Shown here piece after piece: positions 27,201 through 36,992 of a DNA stretch of 37,817 bases. The stretch's first letter is position 1, and the number at the start of each line of letters is the position of its first letter. The DNA lies in NCBI GenBank assembly GCA_029098165.1, contig JAQXNU010000043.1, positions 1-37,817 of the forward strand, read 5' to 3'. Both the position numbers and the translations under genes were made by a program. Origin of the DNA: Clostridiales bacterium. Lineage in GTDB: Bacteria > Bacillota > Clostridia > Lachnospirales > Lachnospiraceae. The notes below the pieces were generated by a model. It searched no databases and was not told where the DNA came from. It was given only the letters and a program-made list of their open reading frames with translations.

Positions 27201-28379
27201 TTATCTTGCATTCTTTAAAATTTCCAGCATATCCTCTTCATAAAGCACCTTTGCAGACCCCTTAGCTCCACCAACACCGACTGCACATTTATGCGCCATA
27301 TCCGCTAATTCTTCTTCAGTTGGTTCAATTCCAAGCTCTTTTAGATTTGTAGGCATCTTAATTTCACGATAGAATGCTTCCATCGCTTCAATTCCTTTCA
27401 TAGCAATCTCCTCGTCAGATCCTGTATCATTTACGCCCATAATACGGATTGCAAATTGCTTAAATCTTAAAAGGCAGTCTTTATATACATATCTTGCCCA
27501 ACTTCCCCATACCGCAGCGAGCCCCGCACCATGAGCCACGTCAAATAATCCTCCGATTTCATGCTCGATTTTATGTGGCATCCAGTCACCACCGTCGCTT
27601 CCACAGCCTGTCAGTCCATTATGCGCTAAACTTCCTGCCCACATCACTTCGGCACGTGCCTCATAATTTAAAGGATCCTTCATAAGGATTCTAGCATTAT
27701 GCATTACGGTACGAATGAGACCTTCTGCGATGGAATCGGTAATCTCCATATTCCCGCCATTCGTAAAATATCGTTCCATTGTATGCATCATAATGTCCGT
27801 ACATCCACAAGCAGTCTGATAATCAGGTAAGGTTAATGTTAATTCTGGATTCATGATCGCAAACTTCGGACGAGCATAATCTGTACCATAACCACGTTTT
27901 ATCCAACCTTCTTCCTTGGTAATCACAGAAGAGGAACTCATCTCGCTACCAGTTGCTGATAAGGTCAATACAACACCAATCGGAAGACAGCCTGTAGCCT
28001 TTCTCTTATAATCGTAAAAGTCCCAGACATCTCCCTCGTTGGTTACTCCATAACCAATGGCTTTGGCAGAGTCAATCACACTTCCACCACCGACTGCAAG
28101 GATAAAATCTATGTTTTCTCTCTTACATAGTTCGATTCCTTCATAGACAAGTGAAAGTCTTGGATTCGGTACAACACCGCCCAATAAAACATAAGCGATT
28201 CCTTCAGCATCTAGAATCGCTTTGATTCGATCAAGAAGGCCCGAACGGATTACACTTCCTCCGCCATAATGAATTAACAGTTTCTTGCCACCAAACTGCT
28301 TCACTAGCTTTCCAACCTGATCTTCTGTTTTCTTCCCGAATACAACTTTCGTTGGTGTATAATAATTAAATGAGTACAT
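27201..28379 (-). CDS. Iron-containing (NADPH-dependent butanol-type) alcohol dehydrogenase
   Basis: 'YYTPTKVVFGKKTEDQVGKLVKQFGGKKLLIHYGGGSVIRSG', 'AVGGGSVIDSAKAIGYG', 'HKIEHEIGGLFDVAHGAGLA'. Confidence 0.95.
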   Translation of the reverse strand: MYSFNYYTPTKVVFGKKTEDQVGKLVKQFGGKKLLIHYGGGSVIRSGLLDRIKAILDAEGIAYVLLGGVVPNPRLSLVYEGIELCKRENIDFILAVGGGSVIDSAKAIGYGVTNEGDVWDFYDYKRKATGCLPIGVVLTLSATGSEMSSSSVITKEEGWIKRGYGTDYARPKFAIMNPELTLTLPDYQTACGCTDIMMHTMERYFTNGGNMEITDSIAEGLIRTVMHNARILMKDPLNYEARAEVMWAGSLAHNGLTGCGSDGGDWMPHKIEHEIGGLFDVAHGAGLAAVWGSWARYVYKDCLLRFKQFAIRIMGVNDTGSDEEIAMKGIEAMEAFYREIKMPTNLKELGIEPTEEELADMAHKCAVGVGGAKGSAKVLYEEDMLEILKNAR

Positions 28380-28504
28380 CTCAAATCCTCCAATGAATGA
28401 TAAACCTAAAAGAAGCTTCTATTTTGTATCAACTACACTTATTGTATCTCATTTTAACTAATAGGGCAAATAACATTTGTTTGTTCGCAAGTAGCATTTC
28501 CCTT

Positions 28505-29290
28505 TTATTTCATCTTTCTGTCCCATTTCTTATCATTGATCATAAGAACTGCAAAAATGACATATGGTATCTGCATCGCAATCATACCAACTGCCGTTCC
28601 TATAGATACATCTAACGTATTGGCAGCATTCCAATGGTCAATGGTCCAGAAGGAAGAAGCAAAATCTTCTAAAAAGTGAATCACAATACACACCCATAGG
28701 TTGTTTGTTCTAAGGTAGATTGCACATAGATAAGTCCCTGCCATAGCAGTAAAAATCACTTGTGCTATCGTTCCAATCACTGCTTCTGGCATCTGAATTA
28801 AATTTAAAAGATGGCGCAGTCCAAAAATCACATTTGCCAAGATTACTGCTTTCCATAAGCCAGATTTATTCTCCTTACGATCATATGTAGTCAACAATGC
28901 ATTCAAGATAACTCCACGAAATAAAAATTCTTCACTGACTGCAATTGCAACATTTAACGCTATACATCCCAAGATTGATTCAAAAGTCAGTGGTGCTACC
29001 AATGGCTCATAACTGAATATAAACGCACCAATCGCACCAATGAGTCCTAACAGACCAAAGGTAAATAAACTATGTAAAAACTTCGAACTTTTTAAAGAAA
29101 ACAGTTTCTTTTTCCATAATAGTTTCATAAATAGTACGCTCAAAATCGCGGTGATCGTATATTTCATGGTGTCTCTCCATACTGGCGACAATGGCTCTAA
29201 GATTGGATACAAGATTCCCCATACAAGAGGCATAGCAATCATAAAAATGATAATACATTTAATCAGAACTGTATTTTTCTTTGCATTCAT
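28505..29290 (-). CDS. CPBP-family intramembrane glutamic endopeptidase
   Basis: Multiple TMs with 'AVSEEFLFRGVILNALL' and 'NVIFGLRHLLNL', plus a C-terminal 'IHFLEDF' segment: CPBP/Abi motifs. Confidence 0.9.
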   Translation of the reverse strand: MNAKKNTVLIKCIIIFMIAMPLVWGILYPILEPLSPVWRDTMKYTITAILSVLFMKLLWKKKLFSLKSSKFLHSLFTFGLLGLIGAIGAFIFSYEPLVAPLTFESILGCIALNVAIAVSEEFLFRGVILNALLTTYDRKENKSGLWKAVILANVIFGLRHLLNLIQMPEAVIGTIAQVIFTAMAGTYLCAIYLRTNNLWVCIVIHFLEDFASSFWTIDHWNAANTLDVSIGTAVGMIAMQIPYVIFAVLMINDKKWDRKMK

Positions 29291-29377
29291 AGTTTTTCTT
29301 CCTTTCTTTTCTTTTTTCTAATATATCAGATTGATATATCATTTGCAATAGTGAATCTTTTTCCCGAAATTCTTTTT

Positions 29378-29406
29378 TTGTATCAAGTCTACTCTTATGG
29401 TATACT
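29378..29406 (+). promoter_or_regulatory. Sigma-A-like promoter of two-component operon
   Basis: TTGTAT - 17 nt - TATACT upstream of ATG 29478. Confidence 0.55.
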
Positions 29407-29477
29407 ATAAATAGCATTAATTTTGTCAAATACATTTCCGATACATTTTTGTCGGATCAGATGAAGGAGTAACCAAT

Positions 29478-30167
29478 ATGAATTATCAGTGTCTGATTGT
29501 CGATGATGAAGAAACCATTTGTCAGACGACATGCGAATACTTTAATATTTTTGATGTACCTTCCACTTATGTCACTTCTTATGAAGAAGCACTAGAATTT
29601 TTAAAACATAATCAGGTCGATCTTCTGTTATTGGATATCAACCTTGGAAATCATTCCGGTTTTGAACTCTGTAAAAAATTACGTACAGAAAGTACAATTC
29701 CTATCCTCTTTCTTAGTGCAAGAACAAGCGATGATGATATTCTAACGGCTCTTAACATTGGTGGTGATGATTACATAACAAAGCCTTATAGCTTAAATAT
29801 TTTGCTTGCGAAAGTGAAGGCAATTCTAAAACGATGTGCAATGAAAAAGCAACCAGAGCCAGTGACTGCCTGCAATGGAATCGTATTAGATTACAATTAC
29901 CGCCAGGTCATTGTACAGAATAATCCAATCAAATTAAAAGATATGGAATTTAGACTGCTAAGCTATCTAGTAGAACATTCCAATACCGTGATTACAAAAG
30001 AAGAACTGTTTGATCATGTGTGGCAGGACCGCTTTATTGGCGACGGAACCTTATCGGTACATATTCGTCGCTTACGTCAAAAGATAGAAGTCGATCCCGA
30101 TCATCCAAATTATATCAAAACCATCTGGGGCATCGGGTATGTGTTTGAAACAAAAGAAACGGTTTGA
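29478..30167 (+). CDS. OmpR-family response regulator
   Basis: 'CLIVDDEETICQT', 'LLLLDINLGNHSG', 'PILFLSART', 'YITKPYS', wHTH 'YIKTIWGIGYVFE'. Confidence 0.95.
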   Translation: MNYQCLIVDDEETICQTTCEYFNIFDVPSTYVTSYEEALEFLKHNQVDLLLLDINLGNHSGFELCKKLRTESTIPILFLSARTSDDDILTALNIGGDDYITKPYSLNILLAKVKAILKRCAMKKQPEPVTACNGIVLDYNYRQVIVQNNPIKLKDMEFRLLSYLVEHSNTVITKEELFDHVWQDRFIGDGTLSVHIRRLRQKIEVDPDHPNYIKTIWGIGYVFETKETV

Positions 30168-30181
30168 AAAAGGGAGACAAT

Positions 30182-31450
30182 ATGAGTCAAAAACGTATCT
30201 TTATATCCATATTCTCATCTATTTTGCTTGGTTTGATCTTTCTTATAGTATTATTTCGTATACCAAAAAAGCAAAATGATGTAATACAGCTGAACCGAAT
30301 TTATCAGGAAGTCACCTTACATATAAATTCTCTAAGTAGTGGTGATTATTCCGATTTTACTTACCCTTTTGCAGTCATCTCTTTGCAAAACGAAGTATTA
30401 TATCAACATGGAATATCACCAGATACTACAATGGCCTCAGCATTAGAACATGGAGATACTATATTTAGCTTAAAAGACGCTAACAACCGAGAATTTGCTA
30501 CGTTACTTATCACTACCAATCTTGCCAGCTCCTTTGATCATTTAAAGTTGTATGCCATAATTTTGGTAGCCATTGTCATCTTGGGAACCATATGTATTCA
30601 GTTGTATGATTATTTTTATATCCGAAAGCATATCATAAATCCCTGCCGTCAGATGCAACGATTTAGTAACAACATTGCAAGTGGGAATTTAGATATTCAG
30701 CTTCCAATTGCGAAGGATAATATCTTTGGTTCTTTTACCGAAAGCTTTGATTTGATGCGAGAAGAACTATCCCATGCAAGACAGCAGGAACGCCTTGCTA
30801 CCCAGAGCAAAAAAGAGCTCGTCGCCTCTTTAAGTCATGATATTAAGACACCAATTACCTCGATCCAGCTAACAACCGAACTGCTCTTGGTAACAACCAA
30901 GGAAGAGATGACAAAACAAAAGCTATTAACCATCGCTCAAAAAACGGAGCAGATTAATAGCTTAGTTACCGATTTATTCCATGCAACCTTAGAAGATCTG
31001 GAAGAATTAAAAGTTAATGTCGTTGAAATCTATAGTTCTACACTTGAAGCCATGCTGAAAGAATGTGATAGCAATGATTTAATGACCATCTCTCATATTC
31101 CAGACTGCATTCTATTAGCAGATCCGATTCGGTTACGACAAGTATTCTCTAATATTATCTACAATTCATATAAATATGCTAAGACTTCCATTCGTGTCTC
31201 CTTTGCCCTAAATGAAACCCATCTGGAAGTTCATATTCAAGACTTTGGTCCAGGTGTCAACGAACACGATCTTCCTTTAATCTTCAATAAGTTCTATCGA
31301 GGGGAAAACTCCGTACACGAAACCGGTAGCGGCTTAGGACTTTATATCTGTAAACAGATTCTAAACCAGATGCAGTCTGAAATATACTGCTCGAATAATG
31401 ACGAAGGATTTGAAACTTTAATCCTATTAAAGCTGGCGTTTGCTTCGTAA
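30182..31450 (+). CDS. Sensor histidine kinase (start refined to ATG 30182)
   Basis: Two TMs, HAMP-like region, 'VASLSHDIKTPITSIQL' H-box, 'IYNSYKYA' N-box, 'GSGLGLYICKQIL' G-box. Confidence 0.95.
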   Translation: MSQKRIFISIFSSILLGLIFLIVLFRIPKKQNDVIQLNRIYQEVTLHINSLSSGDYSDFTYPFAVISLQNEVLYQHGISPDTTMASALEHGDTIFSLKDANNREFATLLITTNLASSFDHLKLYAIILVAIVILGTICIQLYDYFYIRKHIINPCRQMQRFSNNIASGNLDIQLPIAKDNIFGSFTESFDLMREELSHARQQERLATQSKKELVASLSHDIKTPITSIQLTTELLLVTTKEEMTKQKLLTIAQKTEQINSLVTDLFHATLEDLEELKVNVVEIYSSTLEAMLKECDSNDLMTISHIPDCILLADPIRLRQVFSNIIYNSYKYAKTSIRVSFALNETHLEVHIQDFGPGVNEHDLPLIFNKFYRGENSVHETGSGLGLYICKQILNQMQSEIYCSNNDEGFETLILLKLAFAS

Positions 31451-31472
31451 TACGAGGCAAACGCCAGCTTTT
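31430..31472. terminator. Bidirectional terminator between convergent operons
   Basis: AAGCTGGCGTTTGC...GCAAACGCCAGCTTTT, overlapping the histidine kinase stop codon. Confidence 0.8.
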
Positions 31473-31476
31473 CCTA

Positions 31477-33510
31477 CTAATTAAAATCAAAAACGCAACC
31501 AGGTGCTCCTACAAATACGATAGAACCATTCTTCGGTAATACAACAGAATTTACTTCATCTACATAGATGGAACTGGCAATGCACTGATCCTCTTCGTCA
31601 TATACATAGTAAGCACAATTTTCTGGTACATGAATTTGTATTAATTTTGAAGCATCCTCATCGTCAATCCGATACCACACTGCCATATCATCCGATACAA
31701 TTACCTGATTCTGTAACTGACTGCTCGATAACATAGCATCTTCTGAAATATAGGTCAATTCATTCACATGAAGTACCTCATAATCGTCCTTTGATTCAAA
31801 AGAGTATGTTACCAAATCTCTTCCGAGCATTCCTGGCAGACTCATCTCACTAGTTGCTATCGATTGATCAATGATCTTGCAAGGTTTATTGGAACCAAAC
31901 GATTTGATATAACCGTTCATTCCTTGGATTGGCTCTGTTTTTACATAAGGGGCGATAATATATTGTGCGGAATTGTACCCTTCATTGACAAGATAGTATT
32001 TATGATCCAATCTTTGATTCCATGCTTCGCTGATCTGATCGGGCAGTACTTGATTTTCTACCTTTTCCCCGATGAGCATCTGAAAGATTGTTTCCCCAAT
32101 CCCTTGCTTTGTCTCATACATCTTAGCTTTAAGATACGTCTTACCGTTGTTTTCTTTTACAAACTTCAAGATGGTCTTACCATAATTTCCATTGGAATTC
32201 ATAGCAAATCCATACTGATTTAGATAAACTCCGCTACTCGATACAAATTCCCCATTTCCTGTATAGATAAATTTTCCTACCATATCAAAATCACTGTCCG
32301 CTGCTCGTAATACTAATGTTCCATTGTCCTCAAACTGGGCATCGATCATGTTATTGGAGATATAGTATCCTGCATAATCCAAATACTCTTTTGGCAGAGC
32401 CTTTGCTTCTATTTTTTCTTTCGGGTTCACGGAAGATTCTTTGACCTCATGAATGATTCCTTCTTCTAATAGCACTTGTAGTATGATATCCTGTGCAATC
32501 TCACCTGCTACCACATTATCTTCTCCTGCACTATTGATTGCAATTGAAATATTATGTTCCGGCAATACAGTCAGATTCGCATGATAACCTATAATATCTC
32601 CTCCTTTGGATAGCGCTTTGATTCCATATATGTTATAAGGATACATATCCACACAATCCCATCCTAGTCCATATCCCATCTGATTATCTCCTTCACAAAC
32701 GCCGAAGGCATCATTCTGATACCATGCCCGTTGCATGAGTTCTATAGATTCTTCGGATAGTATCTTTCTCCCACTCTTTGTAAAGATCTGGCCAAATCGG
32801 GCTACGTCTTCCGTAGTACTATAAAGTCCACCACTGCCTAGACAATGACAATTCATATATGGCATCGTATGACCATCCATCGTAATTCTTGCTATGTTTT
32901 CCTCCGTAAAACCCTCGACTGGTGTAAAAGTATCATCGAGTCCAAGTGGTTCTGAGATCTCTTTCTTAACATAGGTAGAAAAACTCATACCACTGACACG
33001 TTCTACTAATAATTCTGCTAATGTAAATCCATCGTTACAATAAACCGAATATTCGCCAGGATTAGCTTTTAACTTCTGATGTGAAAGTGTTTCTAAGAAG
33101 GTATCATGATAACTGGTATCATCCTTCCCATAATCAAAGGCATTATGATTAATCGTTCCTAACAATCCAGAAGTATGGTTTAATAGCATCAAAGGAGTAA
33201 TCTTTTGATAACGTTCATCCTCCATTTTAAACTCAGGAAGATAATGGAACACTGGTGTATCTAAATTGATTTTTCCTTCCTCCACAAGTTTTAATACGGC
33301 AACGGTTGTAAACATCTTGCTAACGGAACCAATTCCATAGATTTTTTCTTCATGTTCTTGTGCTCGGTCAATGGCAGACTCTTCTCTTATTACCGATAGA
33401 GTCTCTGCTGCCTTTACTTGTTTTTCTTTCGTCATAATCGATGATGTAAACATTGCACTTACACAAGCTACCACTGTCAGTATGATAATATATTTTTTCA
33501 CTACTCTCAT
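31477..33510 (-). CDS. Secreted serine hydrolase, beta-lactamase/PBP-like (class C fold); start refined to 33510
   Basis: Signal-like N-terminus, 'GIGSVSKMFTTVAVLKLVEEGKI' (SxxK), 'YCNDGFTLAELLVERVSG' (YxN), 'PYMNCHCLGSGGLYSTTEDVARFGQIF'. Confidence 0.92.
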   Translation of the reverse strand: MRVVKKYIIILTVVACVSAMFTSSIMTKEKQVKAAETLSVIREESAIDRAQEHEEKIYGIGSVSKMFTTVAVLKLVEEGKINLDTPVFHYLPEFKMEDERYQKITPLMLLNHTSGLLGTINHNAFDYGKDDTSYHDTFLETLSHQKLKANPGEYSVYCNDGFTLAELLVERVSGMSFSTYVKKEISEPLGLDDTFTPVEGFTEENIARITMDGHTMPYMNCHCLGSGGLYSTTEDVARFGQIFTKSGRKILSEESIELMQRAWYQNDAFGVCEGDNQMGYGLGWDCVDMYPYNIYGIKALSKGGDIIGYHANLTVLPEHNISIAINSAGEDNVVAGEIAQDIILQVLLEEGIIHEVKESSVNPKEKIEAKALPKEYLDYAGYYISNNMIDAQFEDNGTLVLRAADSDFDMVGKFIYTGNGEFVSSSGVYLNQYGFAMNSNGNYGKTILKFVKENNGKTYLKAKMYETKQGIGETIFQMLIGEKVENQVLPDQISEAWNQRLDHKYYLVNEGYNSAQYIIAPYVKTEPIQGMNGYIKSFGSNKPCKIIDQSIATSEMSLPGMLGRDLVTYSFESKDDYEVLHVNELTYISEDAMLSSSQLQNQVIVSDDMAVWYRIDDEDASKLIQIHVPENCAYYVYDEEDQCIASSIYVDEVNSVVLPKNGSIVFVGAPGCVFDFN

Positions 33511-33520
33511 TGTGCTCCCC

Positions 33521-36052
33521 CTACTCAATCAATAAATCATACGCTGTGATTTTTTTAACCTGATACGCTTTCCATATCGCAATTCCATAAGTATAAGCAA
33601 TCAATCCGATTCCTAACAGAAGGACTACTGGATATGGAATAGCAAAACCGAGTTGTGTCAGTCCCATGCCTTGGAAGAAGAATTCAAGCAGCTTATTTCC
33701 AAACATCAATACGGACACTATACCGATCAATACTCCAATCAATGCAGAAATAGCATAATTCATGGATATCTGATATACAATTTCCTTCGTCGTATAGCCT
33801 AATGCTTTATAAATTCCGTATTCCACGCGTTTTTTACGTATCATAGATTTGATTGTTATGGATAAGATTCCGCCAATGATCACTAAACTAATCAATGCTA
33901 CCACTCCTACGAGTCCTACTGTCATACTGGAGAATGTATCAAGCTGACCACTACCAAACTCAATGTAATCACCAAGATCTGCAATTTTATAATCATAAGA
34001 ATCTCCTGCCAGAATCACCTTTCCATCTAACATAACGGTATAAGAAATACTATCGATTCCGTAATTTTCAAGAAGTTTCGCTATCTTCTCTTCTGCTTTT
34101 AGCGATGCAGCACTATACTTTGCATTCTCATCAACAGTAGCAAGATTATCTGTGGTACCCTCTTCCTTTACAGCGACTTTGTAAATTGTGCGTAATTTTT
34201 CTTTAAACTGATCTTTGTCATAACCATCATTTAGGTAAACATCAATTCTTCTAATCTTATACTGTGGACGTATCTGAATCACTCCATCGTAAGGAAGTAT
34301 AAGCATTTTGCCATTCTCATTGGTCGACTGAAACTCACCCACAATATAGAATTCTTTTGCTCTTCCTTCCGCCGAGATTGTAACAGTATCACCTAGATCC
34401 TTCTTGAGTAATTTTAACATTACACCAGTCAATACTACTTCATTTTCATACTTTGGCAGTGTTCCTCGATATGGTTTCAATGTTTCTGTTTTGGAAAAGT
34501 CTATGGAGGTAATTGCACTTGCCTCGATATCATCTACCGTTACGGCGAGCAGATCCGAAAGGTTCGTCTTTCTTACTTCTTCCATCTGTAACAACTCTTC
34601 TGAAAACTCCATAATATCGGTTTGTTTGGTCACCTCCACCTGAACATCCGATAATTCCATCCCTAGCATTTGGAACATCATCGTTCGATCCGTTGCAAAA
34701 TTGATATAGACGATAATCATAAGAGATACCACGAATGTGGAACAGGCAAGAACAAGTGTAAACATGATATTCTGTTTTTTGTTCTCAAAAATATTCTTAA
34801 CTGCAATCCGAAAATGTACTTTTCCAACACCTTTATAAAGAGGACAAATATTCTTTCCGAAATGATGGGATTTCATCCCCTTATTTAAAGCCTTCACTGG
34901 TGGATACTGTAAGATTCTAAGTGATGTCAGTCCAGTAGCTATCAAGATAGCGAAAACAACAATTCCAATGCAAATAAGATCAATCCATGCTGTGAATGGG
35001 AAACTTGTTTCCAAACCACTTGCCATAGTAAACACGTTCTTAACGGTTGGTAGTACAATATAAGTGAGAGCCGTCCCGAGAATACATCCGATCAACGATA
35101 ACAAACCAAATTCAACTACAACCGAACCAATAATATGCTTCGAAGTATATCCCATTGCCTGTAAGACTCCAATGTTTTGCATATTTTCCTCAATATGTTC
35201 TATGACACGGTTAACAATAACAACAAGGATTACGATACATAAAATCATAGCAAATGCAATAAGCAAAGCAGAGATAACCGCGAGAACTGCCATACAGGAA
35301 TCCTTCATTTCATGCAAATCCACACATTTTAGTAGCATATTATCTAACGAGCTATTAAAATCTGTATTATCTTTGAATTCTTTCTGAAAATCAGATAACA
35401 TATGTAGTCGTTCGGAATAAGAGCCTTCTAACTGTACTGACAGCACCATCGCTCTTCCTACTTCAGCATATAATCTTTGAAATCCCTCATCGGTAACAAA
35501 ATATTTTAACATTCCAGAGAGAGACGTTCCGTAATACGTAGTTTCAAAAAAGCCTGCAACGATAAAATCATACTGTTTTCCTTTGCATGTCAAAGAGAAA
35601 GCGTCTCCAAGTTTTACATCAAATCCTTGTAGAATCATTGGCACATAGATTGCTTGATCAGCAGGTACCGAAGTATCTTCTTTGACAAGATGCATTGGAG
35701 CAATCTCACGATTGGTATTACAATTGAACATAACCGCACCAAGTTCTAGCGTATTTTTATTATTCTTCGTTGTTGGCATATAGATGACTTCGTCTTTCTC
35801 TATTTTTGCAACTCTAGGATCCTTAAGTAAATAGGTTTCGTACTTCTGTTTATACTTTGTAACATTACATGAAGCTACAAAGTCTGGTGCCGATAGTTCT
35901 TGGACTTTCTCCATCACAAGATTGTCACATTTATCTCCTAGCTTCATACCTATATTGAAACACATCGTTGCAAGTAAAATAAATATGACTAGTGTTATGG
36001 AAGTTCCTTTTTTCTTTCGCATATTTGCAAATGCCAAACGTGTAATCAGCAT
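33521..36052 (-). CDS. FtsX-like ABC transporter permease (843 aa)
   Basis: Duplicated FtsX blocks: 'IGVLQAMGYTSKHIIGSVVVEFGLL' and 'VEYGIYKALGYTTKEIVYQISMNY'. Confidence 0.93.
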   Translation of the reverse strand: MLITRLAFANMRKKKGTSITLVIFILLATMCFNIGMKLGDKCDNLVMEKVQELSAPDFVASCNVTKYKQKYETYLLKDPRVAKIEKDEVIYMPTTKNNKNTLELGAVMFNCNTNREIAPMHLVKEDTSVPADQAIYVPMILQGFDVKLGDAFSLTCKGKQYDFIVAGFFETTYYGTSLSGMLKYFVTDEGFQRLYAEVGRAMVLSVQLEGSYSERLHMLSDFQKEFKDNTDFNSSLDNMLLKCVDLHEMKDSCMAVLAVISALLIAFAMILCIVILVVIVNRVIEHIEENMQNIGVLQAMGYTSKHIIGSVVVEFGLLSLIGCILGTALTYIVLPTVKNVFTMASGLETSFPFTAWIDLICIGIVVFAILIATGLTSLRILQYPPVKALNKGMKSHHFGKNICPLYKGVGKVHFRIAVKNIFENKKQNIMFTLVLACSTFVVSLMIIVYINFATDRTMMFQMLGMELSDVQVEVTKQTDIMEFSEELLQMEEVRKTNLSDLLAVTVDDIEASAITSIDFSKTETLKPYRGTLPKYENEVVLTGVMLKLLKKDLGDTVTISAEGRAKEFYIVGEFQSTNENGKMLILPYDGVIQIRPQYKIRRIDVYLNDGYDKDQFKEKLRTIYKVAVKEEGTTDNLATVDENAKYSAASLKAEEKIAKLLENYGIDSISYTVMLDGKVILAGDSYDYKIADLGDYIEFGSGQLDTFSSMTVGLVGVVALISLVIIGGILSITIKSMIRKKRVEYGIYKALGYTTKEIVYQISMNYAISALIGVLIGIVSVLMFGNKLLEFFFQGMGLTQLGFAIPYPVVLLLGIGLIAYTYGIAIWKAYQVKKITAYDLLIE

Positions 36053-36053
36053 C

Positions 36054-36830
36054 TTACCACCCCATTTCTCCTAAGAACTGCTGCAGCTTCTGTTTCCGAA
36101 GCTCATTGCAATCGGTTGTATATGGCTTTAGTGTGATTTCGCCACAAATTGTTCCATCCTTAACATACAGGATTCGATTTCCGCGAAGTGCTGTTTTAAT
36201 GTCATGAGTAACCATAATGATGCTCTGTCCTTGTTCATTTAATTTTGTAAATGTATCCAACACCTGAACACTTGATGCCGAGTTCAAGGCTCCCGTCGGT
36301 TCATCTGCAAATAAAATTCTCGGATGATTGATGATTGCACGAACAATGGCAACGCGCTGTTTTTCACCACCAGATAGTTGATTTGGAAATTTTACAAAAT
36401 CGGTTTGATTCAGACCAACACTTAACAAAAGAGTCACGGCATGTTCGTAGACTTCTTTCTTATTGTGATTAATTAGCAATCCACTTGTCATAACATTATC
36501 TAAAACATTCATGTTATCCAGCAGATACATGGACTGAAATACAAATCCACAATTATTTCTTCGAATTATCGCCAGCTGGTCATTATTCATCTTTGCAATA
36601 TTCTCTTTCCCGATAAACACATCTCCAACCGTTGGCACATCCATTCCAGAAAGTGCATATAATAAGGTGGACTTACCTGATCCTGAACTTCCCATGATTA
36701 CAGTAAAGTCTCCTTCTTTAATCTCTAGGTCTAAATTACGCAAAACATGCTGCATAACTCCTCCATTCGAAAAGGATTTGCAGAGTTTATGAGTTTTTAG
36801 TATTATTTCTTTTTGTTTTGTTACTTCCAT
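36054..36830 (-). CDS. ABC transporter ATP-binding protein; ORF open from 36854, likely ATG at 36830
   Basis: Walker A '[16 protein letters not shown]', 'QLSGGEKQRVAIVRAI', 'ILFADEPTGALN'. Confidence 0.95.
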   Translation of the reverse strand: MEVTKQKEIILKTHKLCKSFSNGGVMQHVLRNLDLEIKEGDFTVIMGSSGSGKSTLLYALSGMDVPTVGDVFIGKENIAKMNNDQLAIIRRNNCGFVFQSMYLLDNMNVLDNVMTSGLLINHNKKEVYEHAVTLLLSVGLNQTDFVKFPNQLSGGEKQRVAIVRAIINHPRILFADEPTGALNSASSVQVLDTFTKLNEQGQSIIMVTHDIKTALRGNRILYVKDGTICGEITLKPYTTDCNELRKQKLQQFLGEMGW

Positions 36831-36921
36831 ACGTGCTCCTGCCTTTCTATTCACTCCACTGTTTGAGTTTCATTTCACGAAGAAACTATATTTTTGATTG
36901 TATTTACTGTAACAAAAAAAA

Positions 36922-36949
36922 GATAGGAAGTCTTTAAAACCTTCCTATC
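36922..36949 (-). terminator. Rho-independent terminator of the nuclease gene
   Basis: GATAGGAAG...CTTCCTATC; on the minus strand followed by TTTTTTTTG. Confidence 0.8.
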
Positions 36950-36992
36950 GATTTCTTAACAAATTCTTACCAGAATTCGAATGTTTTCGTTG

